Below, one piece after another: positions 10,903 through 22,715 of a DNA stretch of 64,000 nt (its first letter is position 1; the number at the start of each line of letters is the position of its first letter). A model generated the notes under the pieces. The model was not told the origin of the DNA and did not search any database. It saw nothing but the letters and a program-made list of their open reading frames with translations. This DNA is from Costus lasius (lineage: Eukaryota > Streptophyta > Magnoliopsida > Zingiberales > Costaceae): the NCBI GenBank assembly GCA_027563935.2, contig CM050450.1, forward strand, positions 28,073,439 to 28,137,438, given 5' to 3'. The translations under genes and the position numbers were made by a program.

Positions 10903-12585
10903 ATTGAACGCTGTGGTGTTCGTTGCTGCAGTAATCTACAACAATGCAAGAACAGCAAGGTCAGTATCAATGTTAGAATCAATTCAGGACTTAAGAATGA
11001 TTCTTTTCTCACTATTTTATCTGGCTGAAAAATCCAGCAAAACAGCCCGAAAGAGTAAAACTCTTTTAGTGAGATGGGATCCAGATTTCATACGTGGTCT
11101 CCGCGTCCCGCTCAGGCGAGATAAGATGCACAGAGAGTACAAGAACTAATTTCTGGTAGGCATTCCCTACCAATCGCCAACCCGTGCGATTCCCCTTCAT
11201 CTGGGCAATCCAGCAGACTGTGCCAACTGAGTTGGTACAACACAGTCTCTGATCCCACAGATGGCTGCCTCCATATGGCTACCATATGCTCAATATGTAG
11301 CCTACATGGTCAAGCTGACCCGACCTACTCCCTGGACCACCACGTGCTATGCTGAGCAACGAGAAGCGATAAATCCCTTCTCTGTAACACGCAGGTGTAA
11401 TCACACACCGTCTGAAGATAGATGGGCGTGCCCACTAAGTGGGTACAACACGGCCCCAACGATAGTCAGAACAGTGAGGTTTCGCGTCAGAAGGCTTACG
11501 TGCTTGATATTTTAACGTTGGATTTTAACGGTCCTTTTATCTTCTTACTATCATTCAAATCCTATGGTGATAGCAGAAGAAAAGATCATGCAGTTACTAA
11601 ATTACTTAAATAGTAAATTAAAAGCATGATGATCTTATGTGGTAAAAGCCCATCAAGCCTAAGTAAGACCTTAATTAACTTAAGTCTTCACTTGAGCTCT
11701 TCATGGGTCTTTAGCATTTCCTCTGGCCCAACCCGGGCCCAAGCGCCCACTGCAGCTCAGTTGCGCCCACCAGGTATAATGCGCCTGTCCTAGAGTCGAA
11801 CCCTAGACCTCCCACTGGTGAAGCCACTTGCTGCATGCGCCTCTGCCATGTGTGCTTTGAGCTCATGTCTGATTAAATTACACTTTAATCTATCTAGACA
11901 TGAATGACACGCAGGTCAATTACACTTTATAAATTAATTAAAATGTGATGCGCAGATCACAATAATAATTTACAATTTAATCCAGGCACGCAGGCCCCAG
12001 CACAGCACACATTAATTGGGCAGCCCACATAAGATGAAATAAACATTCATTCATGTTATACAAACAACATGTGATCCAATCAAGAAAATAAAATTTTTTG
12101 AAAAACCCATTGGCTTCATTTTATTTCCTTATGTGCCCTACTACCTTACAACGGTCCATTACTAGGGATCCACTCATCAGACCTAGTCAGACCCACTGCC
12201 CTTGCATGCACCAAGTCATAACCGACTTGAGTCGACCTCATGGTCAACAATGCATGCGTGAAGGGCTGAACGTCCCACATGAGTTTTGGCAAGCGGGTGT
12301 GACCCCGGGCCTAAATCATGAGCGTTCACTGGTTGTCTCAATCAGACATCGCTACACGCCCAGTATGCAGTCGACCTATAGCCACCTCATGCTTGCGCAT
12401 AGGTGCCATCTGGTCGACCCATCTAGGCTGTCAGATGATCTGATCAGACTGTTGGGTCTAGACTAGATGATGATTTCAACCCTAATAACCCGTCTAAGGT
12501 TTTATAGCAGGTGCTCATAGATCTAGATGGAGCGCGCAAGATGTTAAGTTTTTACAAAAACACTTTAACATGCGCCAACAAGTAA
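10903..12585 (-). other. B2 untranslated leader (primer-site end lost)
   Basis: It aligns along its length with the leaders of B3 (34855-36667) and B4 (60467-62227). It keeps the three hairpins and the tRNA-like motif (about 11770-11860), but the end nearest the LTR, including the primer site, is deleted. No credible gene is seen; the open frames are not shared with the other B copies. Confidence 0.75.
11106..11452 (-). promoter_or_regulatory. B2 leader hairpin cluster Ha-Hb-Hc
   Basis: Hc at 11106-11121 has stem TCCCGC/GCGAGA with one wobble. Hb at 11216-11247 has outer stem GACTGTG/CACAGTC, inner stem CCAAC/GTTGG and bulge TACAA. Ha at 11427-11452 has inner stem CCCAC/GTGGG, outer CGTG/CACG and bulge TACAA. 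These are the same architecture and order as in B3 and B4. Confidence 0.7.
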
Positions 12586-13889
12586 AATAGAGACGATGCG
12601 TTGAGGCGTTGTGGAGTTGTGGCGTTACATGACTTCCAAAAATAGAAAGTCATGAAGCCATGCGCCCACGCCATGATAACCGACCTAAACGCCTTCATAT
12701 TGAACCATGCGTTCACACATGTGAACCGGTTCAAACCAATTCGGTTCAATTGCATTTGGTTCAAAGACCAAATCAAACCAGCATTGGTTCAGATCTTATC
12801 AAACCAAATGGTTTAAGATCTAACCGTTCATCTCTTGATGCTCTTGATCTCACTGATCTAGCATCAATACTCTCGATCGAAGCTTACCGATCTCAAGCCC
12901 TAATCAATCAAACATGATCAGACCAGATCTCACTTACAATCAGAGTTTAAATTCCTTTAAACTGAACCAAAACAATTCAGTCCACACGATCTGACATAAG
13001 AAAGCCATATCATCAAATTGTGCGACCCTAAGGGTTTCCTTTAAATGTCGGTAATGATAACTTACGTTATCACAATCAGTGAGGGGTATCTAGCAACACA
13101 TCACTGTCTCCCGATATAAAGGAAAGAGTCTTCCAAGACTATACCCAAACCACAGCACAAGTGTGAACCCAAGTCACTTGACATATGTGTTTCCTTTGCC
13201 ACTGGGCGTTCTTATTGGACAAGCGTGTCAAGCCTGTAATTCCAATATGATGAGAATGATTAGATCAGATGATCATAGTCATCTGGGTATGGCCATACAC
13301 TTTCTCAATCATCTCATCCAGGGGGCCCCTATAGAACATCACACTCCAATCAAGGAGACGGCAATCCTATATCTATCACTAGTGCCCTAACATGACTCAT
13401 GCTCATTATCCAAGATAGTCTATAACCATTATGTTTCAAATGATATTGAACTACCTCAAAACAATGCCAATCATCATTTAGAAACACAAGTGATCTCAAG
13501 TCAGAGGAAATATGCCACTTGTTTGCATACAAGGATTATTCATATTGTGACAAGCAATTGAATATCCTAAGTAGGGTCTGTCCAGTACATCCAATGTACC
13601 CATGAGTCTACATCTTATTCCATGCTCGAAGCATCCTATAAGATTAGAACACGTATTAGTCTCAATCATATCAAGGCTGTCTCATGTTCACCAAGATATC
13701 TCGACTAAGGACAAAACTGCATGTCAGCCAAGCTGAACAGCATTAAGACATTATTCAGAAGTATACATATTGCAGCAGATGATGTAACAACCTGAATAAC
13801 AACCATTGCCTTTATAAACATAGAGTTTATACATGATACTGAAATAATCCCAAGGCCTCAAACATTAGCCTTAAGGGCATACCCCAACA
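12586..13889 (-). repeat. B2 5' LTR, 3' end deleted
   Basis: It matches the B LTR from its TG start at 13889 inward. The last few hundred bases and the LTR-to-primer-site junction are missing; leader sequence follows directly near 12585. The left boundary is approximate. Confidence 0.8.
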
Positions 13890-14304
13890 CTGCTAGGTGC
13901 CACTCACTGCTTGTGGTGACCTTAGGTCAGCATTGCCAATGTCAGAGGAACCTACAGGGTCGCACACCTTGATACTCGAGTTCTCGTATTGATCGGGAAG
14001 CCTTATGATCGAGTTATTGAATAACTCGGATATGTTTTGGAGATTTGATCAACGCCAATGGGCCTGATGAGATGGAAGAGACTTATTGGAGCCAACTTCC
14101 ATTTATGACATTTTAACCATGGTTAGCCCAATTTGACCATGGGTTAAATTGGATTGGATCCAAGGGCTTGGTTTACATGAAAAATGGACCTTGGGCTGGG
14201 CCCATTGAAAAGGTTGAGCTTAATGGGCTTAAGGAGAAGAAAAGGGATGCCTCATGTAAGTTTAATTAATCATGATAAACTAGGGGCTAATTAATTAATT
14301 AATT

Positions 14305-14615
14305 AGAGTCCTATTTTTGTGGGATTAAATGGGCTGATTTATTTGAATTAATTAGAGTCCTAATTGGATTAAGATTTAATTAATTAAATAAATAATTAGA
14401 GTCCTAATTGGATTAGGACTTGATTCAAAGTTTAATTTGAATCTTGATCAAACTGCCCCTTGAGTCCTAATTGAATTAGGACTTGATCAAGTCACCCACT
14501 TAAGTACTAATTGGATTAGGACTAGTCTTGATCAAACCATCCATGTAAATCCTAATAGGATTAGGACATGATCAAGGCACCCACATGAGTCCTAATTAGA
14601 TTAGGATTTAAATTC
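14305..14615 (+). repeat. Dyad-symmetric repeat array in A2 5' LTR
   Basis: About seven imperfect copies of a unit centred on AGTCCTAAT-TGG-ATTAGGACT, a near-perfect inverted repeat, often followed by TTGATCAAG. The array lies just upstream of the TATA box, so an enhancer or silencing role is possible. The A1 LTRs lack it. Confidence 0.75.
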
Positions 14616-14680
14616 CTACTTCTTCTCCTAGCCACCCAATTTGTTTGAATTGAGGCCACAAGTAAATCGCCTGTGGTCTC

Positions 14681-14688
14681 TATAAATA
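14681..14688 (+). promoter_or_regulatory. TATA box of A2 5' LTR
   Basis: TATAAATA in CTCTATAAATAGTGACC, located after the repeat array and about 510 bp before the LTR end; the identical box is at 21777-21784 in the 3' LTR. A good core-promoter match; the start site is not determined. Confidence 0.7.
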
Positions 14689-15200
14689 GTGACCTTGGCT
14701 GCCCCTCTCAACACACTAATTTCTCTTGAAGGTGTGATCAATTGAGAGGGTGATCAAGTGAGGGCGAGTGGCTCCATCCTTTCCATCAAACCGCAAGTGT
14801 TCATCTTCCCTTCTCCTTGGCGAAAGGTGAACTTGTTCTTAGCGGCATCTCCTTCTTCCTCCTTGTTCTTGGCGCATCTCCCTTTGGTGGTGGCGCAAGT
14901 CTCTTGGAGGACTCTCCCAAGGCTTGGATCTTCTTCCCGAGGCTAGCACCGGGCGTGGAAGAAGAGGCTCGAGGCATCCGTGTGTGTGAGACTACAGAGG
15001 GCGCACGCTTGGGCGCCTACCTTGACATCGACTTCATCTTGCTTTAAGGTATTTTCTATCTCATTGTGTCGACTCCTTCACATGCGATCTTCACTGGGTT
15101 TTTGGGACTGGCCTATTTCGGGGATATTCTTCCGCTGTGCTATGTATTTATGTCAATAAAACTCTGAAAATTTGTAAAATATCCCCGGGGTTTCCCAACA

Positions 15201-15214
15201 GTGGTATCAGAGCG
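15201..15214 (+). other. A2 primer-binding site (initiator-Met type)
   Basis: GTGGTATCAGAGCG immediately follows the LTR end and contains TGGTATCAGAG. Confidence 0.9.
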
Positions 15215-16784
15215 ACTTGCGAAACTTGAACAACGTTTTTCATGCTTTTCATGCTCACATGCCATATTTCAATTTTTGAAATTGTATGATGCATGGCGCA
15301 CAGTTTTTCTAAAGTAGAAAAATTAGTGTTTCTTGTTTCTATCACCTTTTCAATCTCTTTTGGATTTTTGGGTTATTTTTCTTGCATGATTTAAGGATCA
15401 AAGGCGCACGTGGTTTTGTCAAGTAGGACGAGCATTGTGTCTTCGGACTGACCGAGTCTCTTGATCTGACAAAATTATCAGCTGAGAGGATCTTTGAAAT
15501 CATCATGAAACTTAATCGCGAATAACTAAAAGATTTGTGAGAAGAGATGAGGAAAAGAAACTAGTTTTATGAAAAAGTAAAATTTCAGATTTTATGTTTT
15601 TCATGAGCATGTAGAATTGCATGTGTAAATACCTTGATTGTGCATAATGTTGTGATCATGAGTCAAGCTCCCTTGCATGCCTGTAATGTATTCTTGTGCG
15701 GCCTGCGTGCCATCTTTTTCTTTATTTTTGTAAAAGTAAGATGAAGATTAAGGGAAGGAGCTTGGTGGCACATCTTGGATGGTGGCGCAACAAGCACCCT
15801 ACTTGGATTGGTGGCGCATGCAAGATGGTGCAAGCTTGCTTGGTGGCGCAAGCATAGCATGGCCGAGTCTTAGGGCTTGTGAGCTAGCTATGTTGGACCT
15901 TGCAAGATGGCGATTCACCCTTGGAGGACCTTGGAGCCAACCTTGAAGTTCAAAATAGAGGTCAGCTAGGTTAGGTCTAGTTCTTGGGGCTTGAGTCCTA
16001 GGTCAAGAGTTGAACCTCCTTCTTGGCATGGGTTGGTTCAATGTCTTGAATAGGTCATGATCACATCATTCTTTTACTGCTTATCTTATCTACTAAAGCA
16101 TGCCTGTATTGTTTTATCATTATGTTATCACTATAGGAATGCATGCCTGTAATGCTAGACATAAGATAAAACTAATTGAGACCTCAAAAATCCTCATTCA
16201 AAATATCAAGTCTAGTAGCCTTCTAACGCATAGCCCTCACTAAGCTATCGATCAGTGGTGTTGTGAACTGTTTCCCGCCCTCGTGGGACACACCCACTTA
16301 TCTTTAGAAAGTGCGTGGTGGCAATGGTTTCCCAGTTCGTTTTAATCGGGCGCGCCTTCGCAAGGAAACTCGTTGGCCCTGGGCATAACGGTTAGGAATG
16401 GACTTGACTAGAAGTTCATATATCCTAGGCACATGATGAAAGTCTAGAGGCATCGCTGAGAGGTTAGGGTTTCATACTGTATCCAGCCCTCGCTGGACAT
16501 GAAATGCCTAGACTATTTCAATAAGGGGAATTGCTTAGAGCAATCAGCCGGCGTGCCCACCTTAGGAAGCATGAGTTACTTTATGCATCTCATCCCACCC
16601 TCGTGGGACGCGAAGCCTCATGTGAAATAAGGATCTCATCTCACTAGGAAGTCCTTATCTTCCAGATTGACTCTGTGGGTTGTCAATTCGATTAAAATAG
16701 TGGGAGCCATGATCATTTAAAACAAGTCCAGTTTAAATGATCTGAAGTAGTACTGATATGCTTTTCTTGGTTGTTGTAGAATCA
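15215..16784 (+). other. A2 untranslated leader
   Basis: Homologous to the A1 leader. It carries GCATGCCTGT three times (15675-15684, 16098-16107, 16141-16150) and the hairpin cluster. No conserved reading frame is seen. Confidence 0.75.
16273..16608 (+). promoter_or_regulatory. A2 leader hairpin cluster Ha-Hb-Hc
   Basis: Ha at 16273-16288 has stem TCCCGC/GTGGGA with one G-U wobble. Hb at 16470-16504 has inner stem TCCAGC/GCTGGA and outer TTTCAT/ATGAAA. Hc at 16593-16608 has stem TCCCAC/GTGGGA. All loops are CCTC. Distances to the gag ATG (16785) match those in A1. Confidence 0.7.
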
Positions 16785-17966
16785 ATGGGTACGAATTAAC
16801 ACTGCGATCTCTTCTTGATAAGGAGAAGTTGGTTGGAACCAACTTTATGGACTGGCATCGGAACTTGAGAATAGCACTGAAGCTCGAGAAGAAGTTGTAT
16901 GTCCTTGAACAAGCTCTTCCTGCGGCTAATGCCAAAATGGCAGATAGAGATGCCTTTAGAAGGCATCAGGATGACTCTGTGGAGGTAGCGTGTCTCATGC
17001 TAGCTACTATGGCACCTGAACTTCAGGTGCAATATGAGGAGCAGAACGCTTTTCAAATGATTACTCATTTGAAACAGATGTTCGAGGCTCAGGCTAGAAC
17101 AGAGAGATATGACACCGCCAAAGCAGTCTTTCGGTGTAAGTTATCTGAGGGTGCACCAGTGAGACCCCATGTTCTCAAGATGATTGGGAACGTGGATCAT
17201 CTCAAGAGGTTGGGACACACGAATGATAACGAGCTGGTTGTGGACCTTATTCTGCAGTCCCTGCCCCCTAGCTTCTGTCCATTTATCATAAATTTTAACA
17301 TGAACCGGATTGAATGCATAAGGGAGGAACTAATGAATATGCTCCAAACAGCTGAGTGAGAGATGGTAAAGACCAAACCCAATTCTGTTCTTTTGGTCCC
17401 TACGGCCAAGAAGATGAAGAAAAAGGGTAAGGGCAAGGCCAAAGGTCCCATCAAAACACTGAAGAAAAAGGCCAAGAAGTCAAAGGATCAGAGATGTTTC
17501 CACTCTGGCGAGCAGGGTCACTAGAGGAGGGACTGCAAGCAGCTTCAGAATGAGGAGAAGAAATGCTTAGGCTTAGCTTCTAGCTCAGGTATTTATGTTA
17601 CTGAAGTCAACTTTTCTATTTTATGTCATGGGTATTGGATACCACATGTGGAGCTCATATTTATACAAATATGCAGGGGCTCAAGAAAAGTAGATTGGTG
17701 TGGCCTGGAGAGAATAACCTACGAGTTGAAAACAGGGCACAGGTTGCTGCTATTGCTGTAGGAGTTTTGACTCTCTCCCTGCCTTCTGGACTTCTATTAG
17801 AGTTGAATAATTGCTATGATGTACCTTCTTTTACCAAAACATTGTATCTATTCCTTGCTTGGCAAGGAAAGAATTTAAATTTGAAATAAAAGAGGACTCA
17901 TGTTCTTTTTCATTTGCAAATATGAAGGGTACCTTATGCAATAGATTATAGATAACTCTATTTATA
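16785..17966 (+). pseudogene. A2 gag-protease remnant
   Basis: The gag ATG at 16785 is followed by TAA at 16797-16799 and a frameshift before about 16829. A long gag stretch then runs to TGA at 17357-17359. The zinc knuckle near 17490-17530 has Ser for its second Cys and a TAG in place of the Trp codon used in A1. The protease motif reads WVLDTTCGAHIY. After the LCN motif near 17940 the sequence jumps to late integrase, so the pre-integrase and most of the integrase are deleted. Clearly non-functional. Confidence 0.9.
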
Positions 17967-20207
17967 CCTGAGTGGTGAGTTCCCTGACTATCTAAAAGAG
18001 TGTGGGATTCTATCCCAACTCACTCCGCCTGGAACACCTCAATGGAATAGAGTGTCTGAAAGGAGAAATCGAACTCTGTTGGACATGGTTCGATGTATGA
18101 TGAGTCATGCAACTCTACCTCCCTCATTCTGGGGACATGCACTAGAGACAACTTCTCTGATATTGAATAACGTTCCATCTAAGAGTGTCTCAAAGATTCC
18201 ATACGAGGTATGGAGTGGGAGACGCCCTAATCTATCTTTTATCAAGATCTGGGGATGCGAGGCATATGTCAAGCGTCAGGATTCTAGCAAGCTAGAACCT
18301 AGATCTGATAAATGTGTGTTTGTGGGGTACCCTAAGGAAACTAAGGATTACTACTTCTATATTCCCACCGAGAACAAAGTTTTTGTTGCTCGGGGTGCTG
18401 TCTTTCTAGAGAAAGAATTTCTCATGAAAGAAGTTAGTGGGAGGAAGTTTGACTTGGATGAGGTCCAAGTGCAACCACAAGATATAGAGATGGAACCTAA
18501 GCCACCTGTACCAGTTGCTAGGCAACCTGAGGCTCAGACACAGGCCCCACGTAGGTCTGGGAGAATTCGTCATGCACCTAAGAGGTATGGGTTGCTGCCG
18601 ACCTAACATGATGGGATCTTCATCATTGAGGATGAACCCAGGACTTATGATGAGGCAGTCAGTGTACCGGACTCCGAGAGATGGCTTGAGGCCATGCGAT
18701 CCGAGATGGATTCCATGTCAGCTAACCAAGTTTGGGATTTGGTTGAGTTACCCGATGGGGTAAAGCCCATAGGGTGTAAATGGGTCTTCAAGAGGAAGAC
18801 AGACATGGATGGCAATATGGTTACCTATAAAGGTAGACTAGTGGCTAAGGGATTCAAACAAGTCCACGGGGTGGACAATGATGAAACCTTTTCGCCAGTT
18901 GCTATGTTCAAATCTATTAGGATTTTGCTTGCTATAGCTGCATATCATGATTACGAGATATGGCAGATGGATGTAAAAATAGCTTTCCTTAACGGGATGC
19001 TGACTGAGGATGTGTATATGACACAACCTGATGGCTTCATCCATCCTGCAGAGGCCAATAAGGTCTGCAGGCTAAAGAGATCCATCTATGGATTAAAGCA
19101 AGCATCTCGAAGTTGGAATCTTCGATTTGATGAAGCTGTGAGAGATTATGGCTTTATCAAAAGTGAAGATGACGCCTATGTATACATAAAATTTAGTGGG
19201 AGCTTGGTGACTTTTCTAGTCTTGTATGTCGATGACATACTGCTCATCGGGAACGACATCCCTAGTCTTCAAGCTGTGAAGACATGGTTAGGGAAGTGTT
19301 TTGAGATGAAAGACTTAGGGGAGGCCGCCTATATCCTAGGCGTGAGAATCTATAGGGATAGATCCAAGAAGCTCCTAGCCCTTAGTCAGAGTACATACAT
19401 TGATAAGGTCCTGGAGAGGTTTAGCTTGGAGCAATCCAAGAAAGGGTACCTTCCAGTGAGACATGGCCTTACTCTCTCAAAGAGCCAATGTCCCACCACA
19501 CAGGCTGAGAGGGATGACATGAGTCGAGTACCCTATGCTTCGGCAGTAGGATCGATCATGTATGCAATGTTGTGTACTAGACCAGATGTGGCTTATGCTG
19601 TGAGCATAACCAGCCGATACCAATCCAATCCTAGAATACAGCACTGGTGGCTGTAAAGAACATCCTAAAGTATCTGAGAAGAACTAAGGATTTGTTCTTG
19701 GTCTATGGGGGACAGGAAGAGCTCAGTATGCAGGGCTACACTGATGCGTTTTTCCAGTCTGACCTTGACGACTTCAGATCACAGGCCGGTTATGTGTTCA
19801 AGATAAATGGAGGCGTTGCATGCTGGAAGAGCTTCAAGCAATCCACCATAGCTGATTCTACAACCGAAGCTAAGTATGTGGGCGCTTCTGAGGCAGCCAA
19901 AGAAGCTGTTTGGATTAGGAAGTTCATTTATGAACTTCAGGTGGTTCCCAGTGTAGTGGATCCCATTGAAATCTACTGTGATAACAATGGAGCAATTACA
20001 CAAGCCAAGGAACCAAGGTCTCATCAAAAATCCAAACACATACTCAGGAGATTTCACCTGATCAGAGAGATCATCGACAGAGGTGATGTCAAGATTAGCA
20101 GAGTTGACACAGAGAACAATCTAGCAGACCCATTGACCAAGGCTTTGGCGCAGCAGATGCATGATGGTCACGCTAGAGATATGGGGTTAAGATTTATCAA
20201 CCTCTAG
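17967..20207 (+). pseudogene. A2 pol remnant (integrase C-terminus, RT, RNase H)
   Basis: It starts after the deletion, within the end of the integrase core (LSGE), and retains QLTPPGTPQWN, then the integrase tail, RT with the YVDD box (LYVDDILLIGND) near 19230, and RNase H ending at the stop at 20205-20207. Breaks: TAA at 18604-18606, and loss of one base near 19645 in the GCACTGGTGG run, which shifts the frame before RNase H. RNase H keeps STTEA and YCDNNGAI. Protein order and family are certain; activity is excluded by the breaks and the integrase deletion. Confidence 0.9.
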
Positions 20208-20216
20208 GTCTTAGTG

Positions 20217-20228
20217 CAAGTGGGAGAT
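20217..20228 (+). promoter_or_regulatory. A2 polypurine tract
   Basis: CAAGTGGGAGAT immediately before the TG of the 3' LTR. Confidence 0.8.
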
Positions 20229-22296
20229 TGTTGGTGTATATGCCCCAAGGACCTAATTCTGATCCGTTACTTGTACTACTTGACATTGATATTTATATCA
20301 TACTGGTATTGTCGTTATCATTATTTGTTTACATTTGCGAACATGTACTTATATGATAATGTCCCTGGAGACAGATTGGATATGTGCTCAAACTATTGTC
20401 CCTAGTCAATGTACCTTAGTGGATATGGGACAGCTATGGTACTTGTAAGACTGGTATATGGGCTGGTTAGGCACGAGGTGTTAACGCAGGCATATGGGTA
20501 TATCAGTGGTAAATATACTGGACCGACCCGCTGTGAGGCAATGACTTGGTGTCACGAGTTATCCTCACAAGTGATAGGAAATACATTGATCCCTTGACTT
20601 GAGGTCATTGGCCATTCTATATGGTTAGGGATATGCTTTGATACAACCTAACGCCTTGCCATAGTTGAGAGGTAATAACGGTTGTCATTGGGCATGTCAC
20701 GACCCATATGAGAAGGTCAATGCACAGACATAGGATTTGCCCCTTCCTAAGGGAAGCATGATATCCATGGAGCTCCTCTATGGTTCTATGACTGAAAGTA
20801 TACGGCCATACCTAGGTTAGACCTGATTTAGTCATAGCCATGTGATTGGATAGAAATAAGTGGTGACACACTTGGCCAATCGGATATTAGTTCGGCAAAG
20901 AGACTGTAATGCATCTGTACCTAGTTGCGATGATGGGGATGTTGATATCGATATCCATTCCGATGACTTGGGTAGCAGCGATGCACAGCTAGGTGCCACT
21001 CATTGCTTGTGGTGACCTTAGGTCAGCACTGCCAACGTCAGAGGAACCTACAGGGTCGCACACCTTGATACTCGAGTTCTCGTAATGATCAGGAAGCCTT
21101 ATGATCGAGTTATCGAATAACTCGGATCTGTTTTGGAGATTTCATCAGCGCCAATGGGCCTGATGAGATGGAAGAGACTTATTGGAGCCAACTTCCATTT
21201 ACGGCATTTTAACCTTGGTTAGCCCAATTTGACCATGGGTTAAATTGGATTGGATCCAAGGGCTTGGTTAACATGAAAAATGGACCTTGTGCTGGGCCCA
21301 TTGAAAAGGTTGAGCTTAATGGGCTTAAGGAGAAGAAAAGGGAGGCCTCATGTATGTTTAATTAATCATGATAAAATAGGGGCTAATTAATTAATTAATT
21401 AGAGTCCTATTTTTGTGGGATTAAATGGGCTGATTTATTTGAATTAATTAGAGTCCTAAATGGTTTAGGATTTAATTAATTAAATAAATAATTAGAGTCC
21501 TAATTGGATTAGGACTTGATTCAAAGTTTAATTTGAATCTTGATCAAATCGCCCCTTGAGTCCTAATTGAATTAGGACTTGATCAAGTCACCCACTTAAG
21601 TCCTAATTGGATTAGGACTAGTCTTGATCAAACCGTCCATGTAAATCCTAATAGGATTAGGACATGATCAAGGCGCCCACATGAGTCCTAATTAGATTAG
21701 GATTTAAATTCCTACTTCTTCTCCTAGCCACCCAATTTGTTTGAATTGAGGCCACAAGTAAACCGCCTATGGTCTCTATAAATAGTGACCTTGGCCGCCC
21801 CTCTCAACACACTAATTTCTCTTGAAGGTGTGATCAATTGAGAGGGTGATCAAGTGAGGGCGAGTGGCTCCATCCTTTCCATCAAACCGCAAGTGTTCAT
21901 CTTCCCTTCTCCTTGGCGAAAGGTGAACTTGTTCTTAGCGGCATCTCCTTCTTCCTCCTTGTTCTTGGCGCATCTCCCTTTGGTGGTGGCGCAAGTCTCT
22001 TGGAGGACTCTCCCAAGGCTTGGATCTTCTTCCCGAGGCTAGCACCGGGCGTGGAAGAAGAGGCTCGAGGCATCCGTGTGTGTGAGACTGCAGAGGGTGC
22101 ACGCTTGGGCGCCTACCTTGACATCGACCCCATCTTGCATTAAAGTATTTTCTATCTCATCGTGTCGACTCCTTCGCATGCGATCTTTACTAGGTTTTTG
22201 GGACTGGCCTGTTTCGGGGATATTCTTCCGCTGTGCTATGTATTTATGTCAATAAAACTCTGAAAATTTGTAAAATATCCCCGGGGTTTCCCAACA
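20229..22296 (+). repeat. A2 3' LTR (with dyad array and TATA box)
   Basis: 2068 bp, begins TGTTGGTGTATATGCCC and ends GGGTTTCCCAACA. It contains the same AGTCCTAAT...ATTAGGACT array at about 21395-21705 and TATAAATA at 21777-21784. It is followed directly by an Athila-type LTR fragment. Confidence 0.93.
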
Positions 22297-22715
22297 TATC
22301 TCTGGTCTGAAAGCGCTCCAAATTACGGCCCGTGTAAATTCTTATAGTAGTGCCGTAATTTTCGTAAAATCTTCTGGTCGGAAAATTAGCCAAAATATGG
22401 TAGTGCTCTGCTATTACAGCAGCGTACGAAAATACTGTACCGTAATATATATTACGGCCCTGGCATATTTTGGTTTGTGGCTCCATTTTGCTTGAAATTT
22501 GTCATGTATCCTCTTATTGATGATGGTAACTCTTCCATGTATTTGATTTTGCTTGAAAACGCTTAAAAATTGTGTCTTTTTACCTGAAAATCATCAAAAA
22601 CCAAAATAGAAGTAGATTTTGTAATATTTGATAAAAAAGCATAAAAATAAGCAAAGTGGTATGAATTTGGCACAAAAAGATATATAAAATGGCACGAAAT
22701 TTACTACAAATTTCG
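22297..22715 (-). repeat. Fragment of an Athila-type LTR
   Basis: The sequence matches about 52763-53190, inside the Athila LTR at 51203-53195, in the same orientation: GAAAGCGCTCCAAATTACGG, the dyad TTACGG/CCGTAA motifs, and the terminal AAATTTCGGTGT. It is cut on the left by the A2 LTR and on the right joins a gypsy RNase H fragment, so it may be a truncated solo LTR. No coding content. Confidence 0.8.

Larger units (their letters stand above)
10298..13889 (-). mobile_element. Broken family-B copia remnant (B2)
   Basis: The minus-strand remnant keeps the N-terminal part of gag, most of the leader, and the 5' two-thirds of a B LTR whose outer end TGTTGGGGTATGCCC lies at 13889. The rest of gag, all of pol, the 3' LTR, the primer site and the last part of the 5' LTR are missing. 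Its left end is joined to the end of the B1 LTR, at the point where A1 later inserted. Its right end sits inside the 5' LTR of A2, so B2 or its parent inserted there. Confidence 0.85.
13890..15200 (+). repeat. A2 5' LTR, first ~760 bp missing
   Basis: It corresponds to about 20986-22296 of the 3' LTR. The sequence before GCTAGGTGCC is replaced by the B2 LTR. It ends GGTTTCCCAACA at 15200, directly before the primer site. Confidence 0.9.
13890..22296 (+). mobile_element. Damaged family-A copia retrotransposon A2
   Basis: The plus-strand element has a 5'-truncated 5' LTR (13890-15200), primer site, leader, broken gag-pol, polypurine tract (20217-20228) and complete 3' LTR (20229-22296, 2068 bp). 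It belongs to family A by LTR ends and protein sequence, but its LTRs carry an extra dyad-repeat array absent from A1, so it is a distinct subfamily. Coding breaks are several stops, at least two frameshifts, and a deletion removing most of the integrase. Flanking duplication cannot be tested because the left LTR end is lost. It could move only with proteins from other copies, and the truncated 5' LTR makes even that unlikely. Confidence 0.9.

Noticed and set aside
11770..11860. Possible tRNA gene in the B2 leader
   Set aside because: Only a T-arm/B-box-like part is visible; no acceptor stem or anticodon arm could be drawn. Kept as a motif, not a tRNA.
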